From Elephas maximus indicus (taxonomy: Eukaryota > Chordata > Mammalia > Proboscidea > Elephantidae), in NCBI RefSeq assembly GCF_024166365.1, contig NC_064826.1, positions 20,918,001-20,982,000 on the forward strand: a DNA stretch of 64,000 nt. The letters run 5' to 3'. Positions 12,041-24,300 of the stretch are shown piece after piece. Every line of letters starts with the position of its first letter. The first letter of the stretch is position 1. Below the pieces are notes generated by a model that ran no database searches, was not told the origin of the DNA, and saw only the letters and a program-made list of their open reading frames with translations. The translations under genes were made by a program, and so were the position numbers.

Positions 12041-12255
12041 GGTGGAATCAGAATTTCATTGAACACTGTGCAAAGTTTGCACCCCCAGACTCACGTTGTA
12101 CAGCTTGAGGTGGACAGAACCAACTGATATCTTTCTTGTCATGCCCCCACCCCCAGCCAGGTTCTCACCCACCCTGTGGGGCTCTTCTCTTGGCCTCTGC
12201 CCACCCAGCCTGACTTCTGCTGCCCCCAAGAACTTCCTTCCATTCGCTCACCTAC

Positions 12256-12455
12256 AGTTTGCCCTCTAGTCGATTCTGATCGTGGAGACCCCACATGTGC
12301 AGAGTAGAACTGTGCTCCATAGGGTTTTCAAGGCCGTGACCTTTCAGAAGCAGATTACCAGACCTGTCTTCTGAGGTGCCTTTGGGTAAGTCTGACCTCA
12401 CACCTTTTGGTAGTAGTTGAGCACTTAATAGTTTGTGCCACACAGGGATTCCCTA
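12256..12455 (-). repeat. Afrotherian SINE, long variant, antisense
   Basis: Antisense tail and body ('gcagagtagaactgtgctcc', 'tagggttttcaaggccgtga') and head side ('cacaccttttggtagtagtt'). Diverged copy. Confidence 0.77.
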
Positions 12456-12716
12456 GATTTGATTAGCTGTTCTAAAGTACTGGTGTGAAACCCCATATGC
12501 TTGGAACTCGGGTTACTAGAAATAGGTAGAAATTCAGGTAGTAAATTAAGTTGAAACATGAAATAACTACGAGAATCTTTTAGAGATTTGGGGTTATTTT
12601 TCTCTTCCAGCATCAGGCCACATTTCTTTGGCATGTGTGTATGGGAGATTAAGAGCGAAAGAGAGAGAACCAAACTGAAATCTAGGAACATTGAGCCTGC
12701 ACTACAAGCTTCAGAA

Positions 12717-12906
12717 AGGATCCCTGGTGGCGCAGTGGTTAAGCACTCACCTGCTAGCCCAGAGGATGGAGGTTCAAACCCATCACCTGCTCCTCGCTCC
12801 TCTGGAGAAAGACGTGGCAGTTTCATTCCTTAAAGACCGGAAACCCTATGGGGCAGTTTTACTCTGTCCTGTTAGCTGGCTATGAGTGGGAACAGGCTCA
12901 AGGGTA
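12717..12906 (+). repeat. Afrotherian SINE with target duplication
   Basis: 'ggatccctggtggcgcagtg' head to 'ggctatgagtgggaacaggc' tail. Flanked by aagcttcagaa at 12706-12716 and 12908-12918, an 11-bp duplication. Confidence 0.9.
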
Positions 12907-12974
12907 AAAGCTTCAGAACACTTGCTCAGCACGTTTTAAGGCCTGGGGCTTGGGCAGAAAATTCCTGACCCTTT

Positions 12975-13100
12975 TGTCCAAGCTAGATACTGCGAGACAG
13001 AGTGGTAAAAACGTGGTTTGCAGTCTGAGAAATCCGGGTTTGAATGCTGGCTCTGCCGACCACGTTCCTAGTGTCTCTTACTTCCTCCGAGAGGCTCCAG
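12975..13100 (+). repeat. MIR-like SINE fragment
   Basis: 'gcagtctgagaaatccgggt' followed by 'ttgaatgctggctctgccga' matches the first half of MIR. Confidence 0.55.
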
Positions 13101-13189
13101 AGGAGCTGGTGAGCCTCTCCTAGCCGGTGATCCGTTAGGGTGCAGCACCGCCCCTTCCCCTACAGCTTCTGGGGCCGGGTCACTAAAAG

Positions 13190-13345
13190 AAAAACCAAAA
13201 AAGCCAAACCGTTGCCATAGGGTTGATTCCAACTCACAGTGACCCTACTGGGCAGAGTAGAGCTGCCCAATAGGGTTTCCAAGGAGTAGCTGCCGACCTT
13301 TTGGTTAGCAACTGAATGCTTAACCACTGCGCCACCAGGGCTCCC
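13190..13345 (-). repeat. Afrotherian SINE, antisense
   Basis: 'aaccgttgccatagggttga' tail side to head 'actgcgccaccagggctccc'. Flanks cactaaaagaa and cactagaagaa look like a diverged target duplication. Confidence 0.88.
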
Positions 13346-13499
13346 ACTAGAAGAAGAAAAAGTATAAAACACGTCGCTGGCACCAAACAAGAAAGACTTC
13401 ACTAAGAATGTGCACTGTTTTACTCCTCTCTCCCATTTTTTAAATAAAAAGTATACTTGAATAAAACATTGGTGATGATTTTTTTTCTTTCCGTTCTGC

Positions 13500-13960
13500 T
13501 ACTAGCTGGGCGCTAAACCTTGGCAGGGGCCCCAGACGGCTGCTGGAAAGGGCCCTCCCGGGAACAGGGGGGCTGGGCTGGGAGAATCGGGGGCGGGAGC
13601 AACTCACAATTCTTTGTCTCCCCAGCACTGTGGGGACTCTCTCGGGTTTCCCTGCCCAGGCCAACCCCCCAGTCTGAGCCCCGGGCAGCAAGGGGCAACG
13701 AAGAGACTTCAGAGACAATCCCCGAGGTGGCGGGGTCACAGGCCCAGCCCCGATTCTCGTGGGAGGGGGCGGGGCAGGGCCACTGGCGCCCTGGGTGGTC
13801 CCCGCCCTGCCCCTCCACTGGGCGCGAGGAAGGCCCGCGCAGCTCCTCACGTCTTCTCTAACACCAGCTGGGCTGCAGTGCTCAGCTCCTTCAGCTAAAG
13901 ACGGGGAGGGAGGGGCGAGAGGACCCAGCCTGGGGTGAAGAGAAGGCCCCCCCACGAAGA
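13500..13960. other. GC-rich, repeat-free block downstream of TSPAN33
   Basis: About 460 bp of GC-rich, moderately CpG-containing sequence between two SINEs. A 171-codon minus frame (13955-13440) and shorter frames on both strands exist but look compositional (rich in P, G, R, S, A). Could be an unannotated CpG island or a regulatory element. No promoter motif is decisive. Confidence 0.4.
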
Positions 13961-13999
13961 GTGCGAGCTCCCACTTCGAGACAGATCCTTACAGTCAAG

Positions 14000-14083
14000 T
14001 AAACCCTATGGGGCAGTTCCACTCTGTCACATGGGGTCACCATGAGTCAGAATCGAATGGATGGCAACTACCACCACCACCAT
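14000..14083 (+). repeat. Afrotherian SINE, 3' half only
   Basis: 'aaaccctatggggcagttcc' to 'gagtcagaatcgaatggatg', ending in an 'accaccacc' tail. The 5' half is missing. Confidence 0.75.
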
Positions 14084-14339
14084 CCTAAAAGTTTTGGGTG
14101 GCAGATTAACTTCAATTTGAAATTTTTTTTTAAATTAACATCAGTTTGAGGATAATATTCGACCTGTTTTAGACTTGAGAGGGCAGGGTTGTGGGGGGCA
14201 GGGAGGCAGTGTGCCTAGTTTGGAGGGAGGTGGGGGCAGGTGGTGGGGACGGGGTTCAGTGGCCTGGAGGGAGGGCCCAACAATTTCTTCTACCCTTCCC
14301 TTCTAGGTGCCAGAATGGAAAATTCATGGAGTCCAGCTT

Positions 14340-15290
14340 AGCCCAGGTCAACAAACTTTTATTGCTGTTTCTGGCTCCCCCAGCCCCAGCATGATTCCTG
14401 TTGCTTACAGTGTAGAAATACTGCAGGGAATGTTGGGAGTGGTGGTGCCGCCTCCCCTCCTCTGTACACTGCCAAGGTTAAAGACAACCCCACTTGGTGG
14501 GGAGAGAGGGCTAGACAGGGGAGGAATTCAAGGGCATGTATGGCTCAGTCCCACTTCTGCTGGCTGCAGAGAATAGGAAACCTGGTTCCAAACTTTTTTC
14601 AAAAGGGGAGAGGGAGCTGAATTTGGCTGCTGTTGCACCCTTGGCCTTGCTGCCATGTTTCCATGGAAATGAGGGAGGGGCAGGGTGTAGCTCACTCTGA
14701 CTACCTGGGGGATGGCAGAGCAGGCATTTGGTAAACATATCCCCTTCCACTGGACCCAACACATACAACTGTCCCCAGTCAACCCCCAAGCTCACTGCCC
14801 ACTCCACCTCCTTCCTTTCTGGAGCTGGTTTCCGGCCAGTGACTCCAGGCAGGGGCTCCTGGTGTCTACTTTGCACAGCTAGGACTCACTGACAACAGTC
14901 AGAATCTGAGTATGTCCACCAGGCTCAGCAGCAGCCCTAGTAGAGCCGTTGGTTGCAATGCCTCCATGAGAAAGCAGCAAATGTGCCCTCATAACTCTCC
15001 GTGTACCTGCTGTTTCTCAAACAAAACTTAAAAAAACATAAACCAAAATGCTTAAGGTTAGAAGCAAGACAAATAGCTCCCTAGCGATGCTGTGGGCTAG
15101 GATAGGGGTCAGGGGGCACATCCTTCTGAGACTTGGGCAGCTGTGCACCCTGCCTTCTGCCCTTCTGAAGCTTGCTTCTTCCCAAGGGGCTGTCGCTGGG
15201 GGCTGGGATCCGAATCTCCACTTGTGCCTAGAGCTGTACCCACTGCTGTGGGTGGACGAGGCTCTCCTGTCGCCATGGTGAGGTGGATGC
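14340..15290 (-). other. TSPAN33: TSPAN33 3' untranslated region
   Basis: About 950 nt of mostly non-repetitive sequence between the stop codon and the first canonical poly(A) signal found on the minus strand (14363-14358). The exact cleavage base cannot be seen. No other gene is recognised here on either strand. Confidence 0.65.
14358..14363 (-). terminator. Poly(A) signal AATAAA for TSPAN33
   Basis: A canonical AATAAA on the minus strand (tttatt on the plus strand) about 930 nt after the stop. It is the first one I found after the coding region, so cleavage is expected near 14330-14348. Confidence 0.65.
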
Positions 15291-15392
15291 TCAGTACCAT
15301 GGGTCAGCCTGGTGCTGCTGGTTGTAGAGCTGAAGCTTGATTTGGTCTCTGATCTGACTCACCAGAATCTGGGACAGCAGGATTCCCACCAG
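15291..15392 (-). CDS. TSPAN33: TSPAN33 exon 8, coding part with stop
   Basis: 102 nt including the stop, residues 251-283. It completes membrane segment 4 (LVGILLSQIL) and codes the cytoplasmic tail rich in Q, K, N and H, ending ADPWY and TGA at 15293-15291. The acceptor is tttgcag at 15399-15393. Confidence 0.95.
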   Translation of the reverse strand: MVGILLSQILVSQIRDQIKLQLYNQQHQADPWY

Positions 15393-18300
15393 CTGCAAAA
15401 GGCAAGAAGGAACTGGGCTGCAGTAGCAACGCCTCTGCTCCCCTGACTGAGCAGTGTCCGCACCACTCCCCCACCCCCTGCCTTTCTCCCTTCTCCTGTC
15501 CTCTGGCCCTCAGCAACATCAATGCCTTGACACCCAACTGATCCCCAGGTGCCCTCCCAAAAATAAAGGAGCCTTTGTGGAGTTTCTGGGGCCCACAAGT
15601 CTTACAGGGTAAATTACCTGGGGGATGGCGAGGCCCAGTGCCACACCGCCAAGTAAGAAGAGATTGCTGTGTATCCAGTTGACCAGTTTGTCAATACAGC
15701 CATTGGGGTAGATGACTTTACTAGCTGCCAAGTAATCAAGGGCCTGCATACCTTGGCCACACATGGTGTTGATCACTGCCTGAGGAGAGAGTTGGAAAGC
15801 CAAGTGGGACTCCCATTCCAATCACTTTTTGCCTCAGGCCCTAGCTGATGGGCTTCCCAGCCTTCTGGACTCCTACGCTGGTAGAGAACACATGTGGGAG
15901 CCGCTGGGTTGGAAACTCCTAAGGGCAGACTTCCTTTCCTCTGAGAGGTTAAAGTCCAGATCTCGCTTTCCATCTGCCCCTTCTGAGCCCCTAGTTGGGC
16001 TACAAGAGTGCAAGGTTACCACAGCCATCAGATCAGGGTTAAGAAAGGCATCTGGTAGCTATCCTACAAAATTGACTGGTTAAGGAGGGATATCACTGCT
16101 GATGTCAGATAGATCCTGGCTGAAGGTGGAGAATACCAGAAAGATGGTTACCTGTGTTTTATTGACTATGCAAAGGCATTTGACTGTGTAGATCATAACA
16201 AATTATGGATAACACTGAGAAGAATGGAAATTCTAGAACACTTAATTGTGCTCATGTGAAACCTGAACATAGACCAAGAAGCAGTCATTTGAACAGAACA
16301 AGAGGATACTGCGTGGTTTAAAATCAGGAAAGGTGTGCATCAGGGGTGTATCGTTTCACCATACTTATTCAATCTGTATGCTGAGCAAAAAATCTGAGAA
16401 GCTGGACTATATGAAGAAAAATGTGGAGGAAGACTGATTAACAACCTGCGATATGTGGATGACACAACCTTGCTTGCTGCAAGTGAAGAGGACTTGAAAC
16501 ACTTACCGGTGAAGAGCAAAGACCACAGCCTTCAGTATGGATTACACCTCAACATAAAGAAAACAAAAATCCTCACAACTGGACCAACAAGTAACATCAC
16601 CATAAATGGAGAGAAGATTGAAATTGTCAAGGATTTCATTTTACTTGGATCCAAAATCAATGCCCATGGAAGCAGCAGTCAAGAAATCAAGTGACTATTT
16701 TGCATTAGACAAATCTGCTGCAAAAGACCTCTTTATAGTGTTAAAAAGCAAAGATGTCACTTTAAGGACTCAGATGTGCCTGAACCAAGTCGTGGTATTT
16801 TCAATTGCCTCATATACATGTGAAAGCTGTACAATGAGTAAGAAAGACTGAAGAAGAATGGATGCTTTTGAATTATGGTGTTGGTGAAGAATACTGAATA
16901 CACCATGGACTGCCAGAAGAATGAACAAATAGGTCTTGGAAGGACTGAAGACAGAATGCTCCTTAGAAGCCAGGATGGTGAGATTCGTCTCATGTACTTT
17001 GGCAGGTTATCAGGAGAGACTGGTTCCTGGAGAAGGACATCATGCTTGGTATCATGGATTGAATTGTGTCCCCCCAAAAATATGGGTCAACTTGGTTAAG
17101 CCATGATTCCCAGTATTGTGTGTTTGTCTTCCATTTTGTGATTGATGTAATTTTCCTGTGTGTTGTAAATCCTAAACTCTGCCTGTAGTTAATGAGGTGA
17201 GATTATGTTATTAGATTATGTTAAAGAACATTAGGGTGGGATGTAACACCCAGGTCACATCCCTGATACAATGCAAAGGGAGTTTCTCTGGGGTGTGGCC
17301 TGCATCACCTTTTATCTTATAAGAGATAAAAGGAAGAGGAAGCAAGCATAGAGTTGGGGACCTCATATCAGCAAGAAAGCAGTGGTGGGAGCAGAGTATG
17401 TTCTTTGGACCCAGGGTCCCTGCACCTGAGAAGCTCCTAGACCAGGGGAAGATTGATGACAAGGACCTTCCTCCAGAGCTGACAGAGAGAACGTCTTCCC
17501 CTGGAGCTGAAGCCCTGAATGCAGACTTCTACCCTGCTAAACTGTGAGAGAGTAAATTTCTCTTTGTTAAAGCCATCCACTTATGGTATTTCTATTATAG
17601 CAGCACTAGGTAACTATGACACTTGGTAAAGTACAGTGCCAGCGAAAAAGAGGAAGACCCTCAACAAGATGGATTGACACAGTGAATGCAACAATGGGTT
17701 CAAACATAGCAAAGATTCTCAGGAGGGTGCAGGACCAGGAAGTGTTTTGTTCTGTTGTGCACAGGGTCACTATGAGTTGGAACTGACTCCACGGCACCTA
17801 CCAACAACAAGAAAGTAGAAATGAGGATCCCCACCAGCAGATGCCCTAATCAGAAATGGCCTCGGATCACTGCCTAGGAGGAAATGCGGGGGGAACGGTT
17901 GCTCACCTGGTTGGGGGTGGGCAAGCAGCAGGAGTAAGGCACAGAGCAGCGCTCGCGGCTGGGGTTGTCATCCGAGCAGTTGAAGTACATGTTCAGGGAC
18001 CAGTCCTTGTAGGAAATCCCTCCACAGCAGCTGAACTGCAACAAAGCCCACCCAAAGAAGTTACGGATCACCCGCCCCACACATTGAGGTCACCGGCGGA
18101 ACTGGCAGAGCAGCTGGAAGTCTATGGTCAGCTTCTTCTGCTTGTAACTTCAGGTTGTGTTTACATACAACCTTGAATCTTCAGCTCAAGCTTCTCAGAG
18201 TTGCGTTCGTCTGAAGAAATTTTTTAAAGTTCCATTACTTTATATGTCTTGCTGAACTTACCGGAGTGCTTGATTTTACCGCTGTATACATTTTTTGTTT

Positions 18301-21300
18301 TACACATTTAACTGTGAATGCCTTGTGGGCAGTTGCTGGTTGTGCAGGCCTGCACAGCAGAGCCTGGCAAAAGGAGGAGCTCGACATACTGGCTGAAACA
18401 ATTAAAAGATCAACTCCAAAAGCTTTTATCTCAAGTCAGAGAAAATGCAGGAGGGGAAGCTTCAGTATTGTGGGCCCATAATTACTCCATGGGAGTAAAC
18501 AGGGCCCCAAAGTAAGTGTCTGCTCACCAGGGTAGGGGACTCAGCACTGGTCTCAAGAACTTTACACTTTAACTTTTGAACGGGTAATATTTTAAAATCT
18601 GCCCAGTCCATCCCCTATAGAGAACTACCATATGTGATTTCTTATGCATCCTTTCAGATTTCTTTTGCAAATATGAATCTATATTCTTTCCTTCCTCTTA
18701 TTATTTTTTTTTAACACAAATGGTAGATTACTATATATACTGTCTGTCCTGAAAAGTACTTTTAAAGCACCCTGCTGTGTGTGTGTGTGTGTTTTTCACC
18801 AAGCCCCAAACCCCCTTCCCAGAATCTATTGCCTGGCAGGTGATGAGGGGGCCCACAGGCCTGGAGGGTAAGGCATCCCTCGAGATGTTGTCAGCTTTTG
18901 CCCGCAGCCTCCCAGACCACTAGCAACCCTACCGCCCTTCACCCATACCTCCTTCTGGCCATAATCAATGAGGTTCTGCAGATCCAAGTCATCTCTGTAG
19001 TGCACGATGGCATTGTTGATGATGTCGCTCACTTTCCCCCTTGCCTGCCAGAGACACCGGGGAGGAAGTCAGGACACAGGACTAACCCCTAACTGACTTC
19101 TCCCTGCAGAAATAACAGTAGGCAGTGCTCACCCATCTCTATGAAGTCAGCTTTGAAATCAGAACTTAGTCCTAGTGATGGAACATGGCCAGCTCCAAAG
19201 CCCACCCATCCCTGGGACTTCAGGTCCCCATGGGCAAGAGAGCTGCTGGACCCGCTGTTGCTACTTCTCTGACAGCAGCTTCTTTTTGTGGGCCCTCTGA
19301 GGCCAGGTGTTAATCTAGTTGGAGGGGAGGAAGAAGCTTCGTTTGGGCCAGGGGCGAGAGCCACATTTCAAGATAATCCAACATTTATCTTCCTCTACTC
19401 TATTATGTATTGCATTTGGGCAAATCTGCTGCAAAAGACCTCTTTGAAGTGTTAACAAGCAAAGATGTCACCTTGAAGAGTAAGATGCACCTGACACAAG
19501 CCATGGTATTTTCAGTCACCTCATATGCGTGCAAAAGCTGGACAACGAAAAAAAAGGCCGAAGAAGAATTGATGCATTTGAATTATGGTGTTGGCAAAGA
19601 ATACTGAATATACCATGAACTTGCAGAAGAATGAACAAATCTGTTTTGGAAAAACTACAGCCAGAATGTTCCTTAGAAGCAAGGATGGTGAGACTTCATC
19701 TCACATAGTTTGGACATGTTATCAGGAGGGATCAATCCCTAGAGAAGGATATCATGCTTGGTAAAGCAGACGGTCAGCGACAAAGAGGAAGACCATCAAC
19801 CAGATGGACTGACAAAGTACCTGCAACAATGGGCTCAAATATAGCAGTGGTTGTGAGGATGGTGCAGGACTGGCAGTGTTTCGCTCTGTTGTACATAAGG
19901 TTGTTATCAGTCAAAACCAATCTGACAGCACCTAATAGCAACAACAACATTCTACCAAGGAGCCATGGTGGTACAATGGTTAAGCGCTTGGCTGCTAACC
20001 AAAAGGTCAGTGGTTTGAACCCATCAGCAGCTTTGTAGGAGAAAAAACCTCACAATCTGCTTCTGTAAAGATCACAAGCCTAGGAAACCCTATGGGGCAG
20101 TTCTATCCTATTATATAGGGTTGCTATGAATCAGAATTGACTCAGTGGCACACAACATTACTCTACCTAGTCTGCCTCTACCCACTATTACGACAAAATA
20201 CTTCTTGACGATGTAAAGCAGAGTTAACTAAGGTTTCCTAGAAAGAGGCTTACTGAACTGAGGCACTGACCTCTAGTGGACATAAAGAGAATTGCATCTC
20301 TGGGAGCCGCGGGTGGCGCAGCGGTTAAGAGATACTGTGAGCTATGACTGCTAACCAAAAGGTTGGCACTTCGAATCCACAAGCTCCTCCTTGGAAACAC
20401 TATGGAGCAGTTCTACTCTGTCCTATAGGGTCACTTAGGAGTTGGAATCGACTTGATGGCATTGGGAGACTCAACAGATCTCCCATATCATTTTAGCCCG
20501 TATCATCACTAAGCCAGAAAAAAAAATTCTGAATTAACTCAGTGGCTGTCCCTTTCATAGTTTTATGCCATGCTCTGTTACTTCCTGCTCCACTGCTTTT
20601 CCAAGGTTTCCTCTCTGTAGTCCTATACTCTGCCCCAAGCAATAATCTGCCCTTTGGGAAAGGAATTCTGGGATACAAGGACTGTCACTGAATAGCAGAC
20701 CACTTCCAGACATAGTAAACACTATCCAAAATCAGGTTTCCTTTCCCCATTTCCTCCCCTCTGTTTATCCTAAGAAACAAATGTTTTTCCCACTAAACAA
20801 TTAAAAAATAAAAAGAGGCTCTTCATGTTGTCTGTGGCCTACTTGGTAATTGAATTTTACTTAGTCATTTGATATTAAAGTTTGTGGATTATTTAAACCT
20901 GGTGTTCATGAAGTTACTTCCCTGTTGACCTCTCAGACTGTCAGAGAAAAGCCCCTCATGATCTTGAAAACCTCTTTAAATATGGTGATTTTAAAAGCCA
21001 CTCATTCATTCCCAAGGAGAACCTTTCCAAGCTGGATGCTTATCGGGGGAAGGCTAAATGTGTGCAAGAACCTTCCCTTCCTCCACCTGGTTCACACCTG
21101 AGGAGGCCTCTTAGCTCCCAACTGATACCTCATCTGAGAAGACAAAGCCCAGGATACCAGCAGCCAGCTGTAGCAGGAACACGACGGTGAGGCAGAGAGA
21201 GAACTGTGGGAGGAGGCAGGAGGAGGGTCTGTTAGCATTCTGGAGGACCCCTTCCAGGGCTATGGGGAGTGTTGGGGGCCTACTCCTCCCAGATGCCCCC

Positions 21301-24300
21301 CACATGGAAAAGGCTACTGCCTCTGGGACACTGTCTGAGGTGGCCACCCTGTTCCTGGGTCACCTGGGGCTGAGCTCTGCAGTGAGGCATGGACAGCACA
21401 GGTCTTGGGGGTGGGACAGAGGAAACAGAAGGGCTGTAGGAACAGCACCTGTCTTTTCATCGGAGCCCCTGACCACTCACCGTCTGCAGGAGGCAGATGT
21501 TCTCACGGAGGGATCCGATGCAGCCGCAGAAGGTGAGCAGGAACATGAGGACGCCTACCACAATCAGGAGGATAGCAGGGTCCAACGCCAGGCTGGCCAA
21601 GGCTGCTTCTGGGGGAGAGGCCGTCCCGGAATTTGAGCCTGATGCCAACTGAAGGGGCCCCCAGAGATGGGGTAGGGGTGTTCAAGAACTGTTCTATTTC
21701 CCCTGGTGGGGGGATCTACAGTGTGGTTGGGTGAGGGCCACAGGGAGTTAGTGTCCCCTCCCATGGGGAGAACAAAAATGGGCCCAGAATAGTTTGTGGC
21801 ATTTAACTTGAGGAACTAAGTAAAATCCTTTATTCCCTGGGTTTAAGAGAGGAGGGGCCGCTTTCACTCCAGAAAAGAGTTAGAATGGCCTTAGGCTCGC
21901 CAGCCTTTCAGATTCCGTATCCTGGAGACTCAGTAGGAATGGAGGTGGAGTTACTCCAGGACAGAGCTGAGGAGGGGCTAAAGTTCTTGATTATTCTTGC
22001 TCCCAGAGGCCTGTCTTCTTTCCCAGACACCTCCTGAGACTGAAATGTAGGCATATCTTAGATTCACAGGAGCTCAGGGGAATCCCGGTGAGCTGGCATG
22101 GGTGGCCCAGCCCCATGGAGCCGGCCTCTAAGATTTGGCCTGAAGAAGGCTGCTGCCTTTAGCCCCAGAGCTTATGTAAGAAGTACTTGAGGGTCAGGGC
22201 CAAGTGAGGTGGAGGAGGCAGGAGCAAGAAGAGCCCTAAAGCATGGAGAGGGACCTTTAGCTCACCTGCATGCTTCATCAGCCGAGCGTAGACACCCACG
22301 GCCACCATCCCCAAGGCGATCACCTGAGCAGAGAGGAAAAGGGCCAGACCCTGAGATTTTGGAAAGCTGTGAGAAACCCTAAAGAAGAGTAGCAGAAGGT
22401 GACCTCCAGGCTCTGAGGTGAGAATCTTCCTCGGTACCTGCCAGCGCTTTAGCATCCATGAAGTGCTTGTGCTAACGTGATCTCACCCGATCCTCACATA
22501 AAATGACCTTGTGAGGCAGATATCCCATTTTATAGATGAGGAAATCAAGGAAATACAAGGTTAATACAGAACTGTAGTTACGAACATAGACTTGGGAGTG
22601 AGTCAAACCTGGGCCTGTGCTGGGTCACGTTCTGAGCCTTAGTTTCTGTATTTGAAGATAGGAATTAAAAAAAAAAAAAAAAAAAAAACCCTGTATCTCA
22701 TGAAGATTACTGTGAGAATTAAATAAAATAACACATGGAAAGCATTTAGCATAGTGCCTGACAATAGCCACTTTCTATCATTTCTTGTAATTAACTTGTC
22801 CAGGGACACAGAGAAACTATGAAGTTCTAAACTCTAGACCATCTACCTCAAGGGGCAAGCCTGAGGAGACAGCACACTCCCAGCTCTCTAATCCTCTAGG
22901 AGGTCAATATGGTGTCAAGTGCAAGGGAGAAAGTGCACACCAGTGTGAAAGAGGGCATGTGTGTGTGTAAAACACTGGAACTACCTCAGTGAAGGAAGCT
23001 TTATCTTTATAAACCCGGATTCCGGTGTGGAGGAATGGAGGAGTTTATGCCCTTCCAACAACCTAGCTGCTCCCTGAGAGAACGAACCAATCGGAGACTA
23101 ACAGGAGTCCCCAGAGGGGCCTTTCCTGCCCCGAGGCCTCCAGGAGTGCAGAGCAGCCCCAGTGCATACCTCCCTTGGCCACCCTTTCTTTGTGCCCAGT
23201 CCCCAGGCTGGTGCTAAGCAACAGCTGGCTGTCACCATGGCAACAGCTGAGGCCAAGCTCTGGCTGGAGGGAGTTCTCAGCAGCAGGGACTCAGCCAACT
23301 CAGTGGGGAACAAGGAGGTTGGCTAGACCCCAGAGTCCTGCAAGACAGAACCAGCTGGAAAGAGCGACATTGGGGCTGTGGTGGGAGAAGGGAGCTGGGC
23401 CCCTATAATATGTAATAGGGTCAGACTAGTCTCTTAGTAGAAGTTCATGGGTGTTGCAAACAGTTGACACATTTGGCTGCTAACTGAAAGGCTGGCTGGT
23501 GGTTCAAATAACCCAGAGGCGCCTTGGAAGAAAGGCCTGGCAATCTACTTCCCAAAAATCAGCTATTGAAAACCCTACAGAGCACAGTTCTAATCTGACA
23601 AACGTGGGGTCGCCATGAGTTCGAATCGACTTGATGGCCACTGCTACTGATAGTCATTTAGCAGAGAGACATTTTTCCTTGTGGGCTTCTTTTATGAAGG
23701 GCCTCTGCCATCTGGCTGGGGTGGGGAAGACATTCAGCAGTAAATGGGAAACCCTTACTAAAACCATGTCTCTCAGGACCCTTCTCTGCCCATAGGCACA
23801 GCCCTCTTTCCTGACCCCATCACTTGCTTCTGACTCAGGGCCCGATGTCTTCTCTGCCTGGCCCCATGTTCTCTGTCCAGGAGAGAGGGAGCTGTTTGTG
23901 AGTGGTGTGTGGGGCTGGAGGTGCCGGCTGGCTTTTTGTCCTACAGCACACTCGGGCTCAGGGAGCTCAGGGAGGAGGTGGGGACACAGCACGACAGAGA
24001 CCGCACTCAGCCCCAGGCCCAAGGGCACGGCCACTGACCAGAGTGACTGAGCTTCTCAGTCTGCCCTTTAAACTAACCACAGCCAGTTACCGTTCTGAAT
24101 CATTTTATGAAACTATGGAAAAATATGTATCTGCTCTTTATTGCTTGCTCCCAGGCTCCTCATTGTGTTTTCACATGTTAAATTTTAAGTAGGGTGCAAA
24201 ACTTTCCACAAAGATGGTCTCTGATTGAATTCTAACAGCTAAAACAAGAAAGGGAAAGTAAACAGAGGCTGTGTACCACAGGGTAACCTAATTCCATTTA

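Noticed and set aside
13440..13955. 171-codon minus-strand open frame as a coding gene
   Set aside because: Low-complexity P/G/R/S-rich product driven by GC content, with competing frames on the other strand. Kept only as a GC-rich block.
16455..16694. Small reverse-transcriptase-like frame as a domesticated host gene
   Set aside because: It is a fragment of a stop-ridden RTE LINE copy with a target-duplicating LTR inside it.
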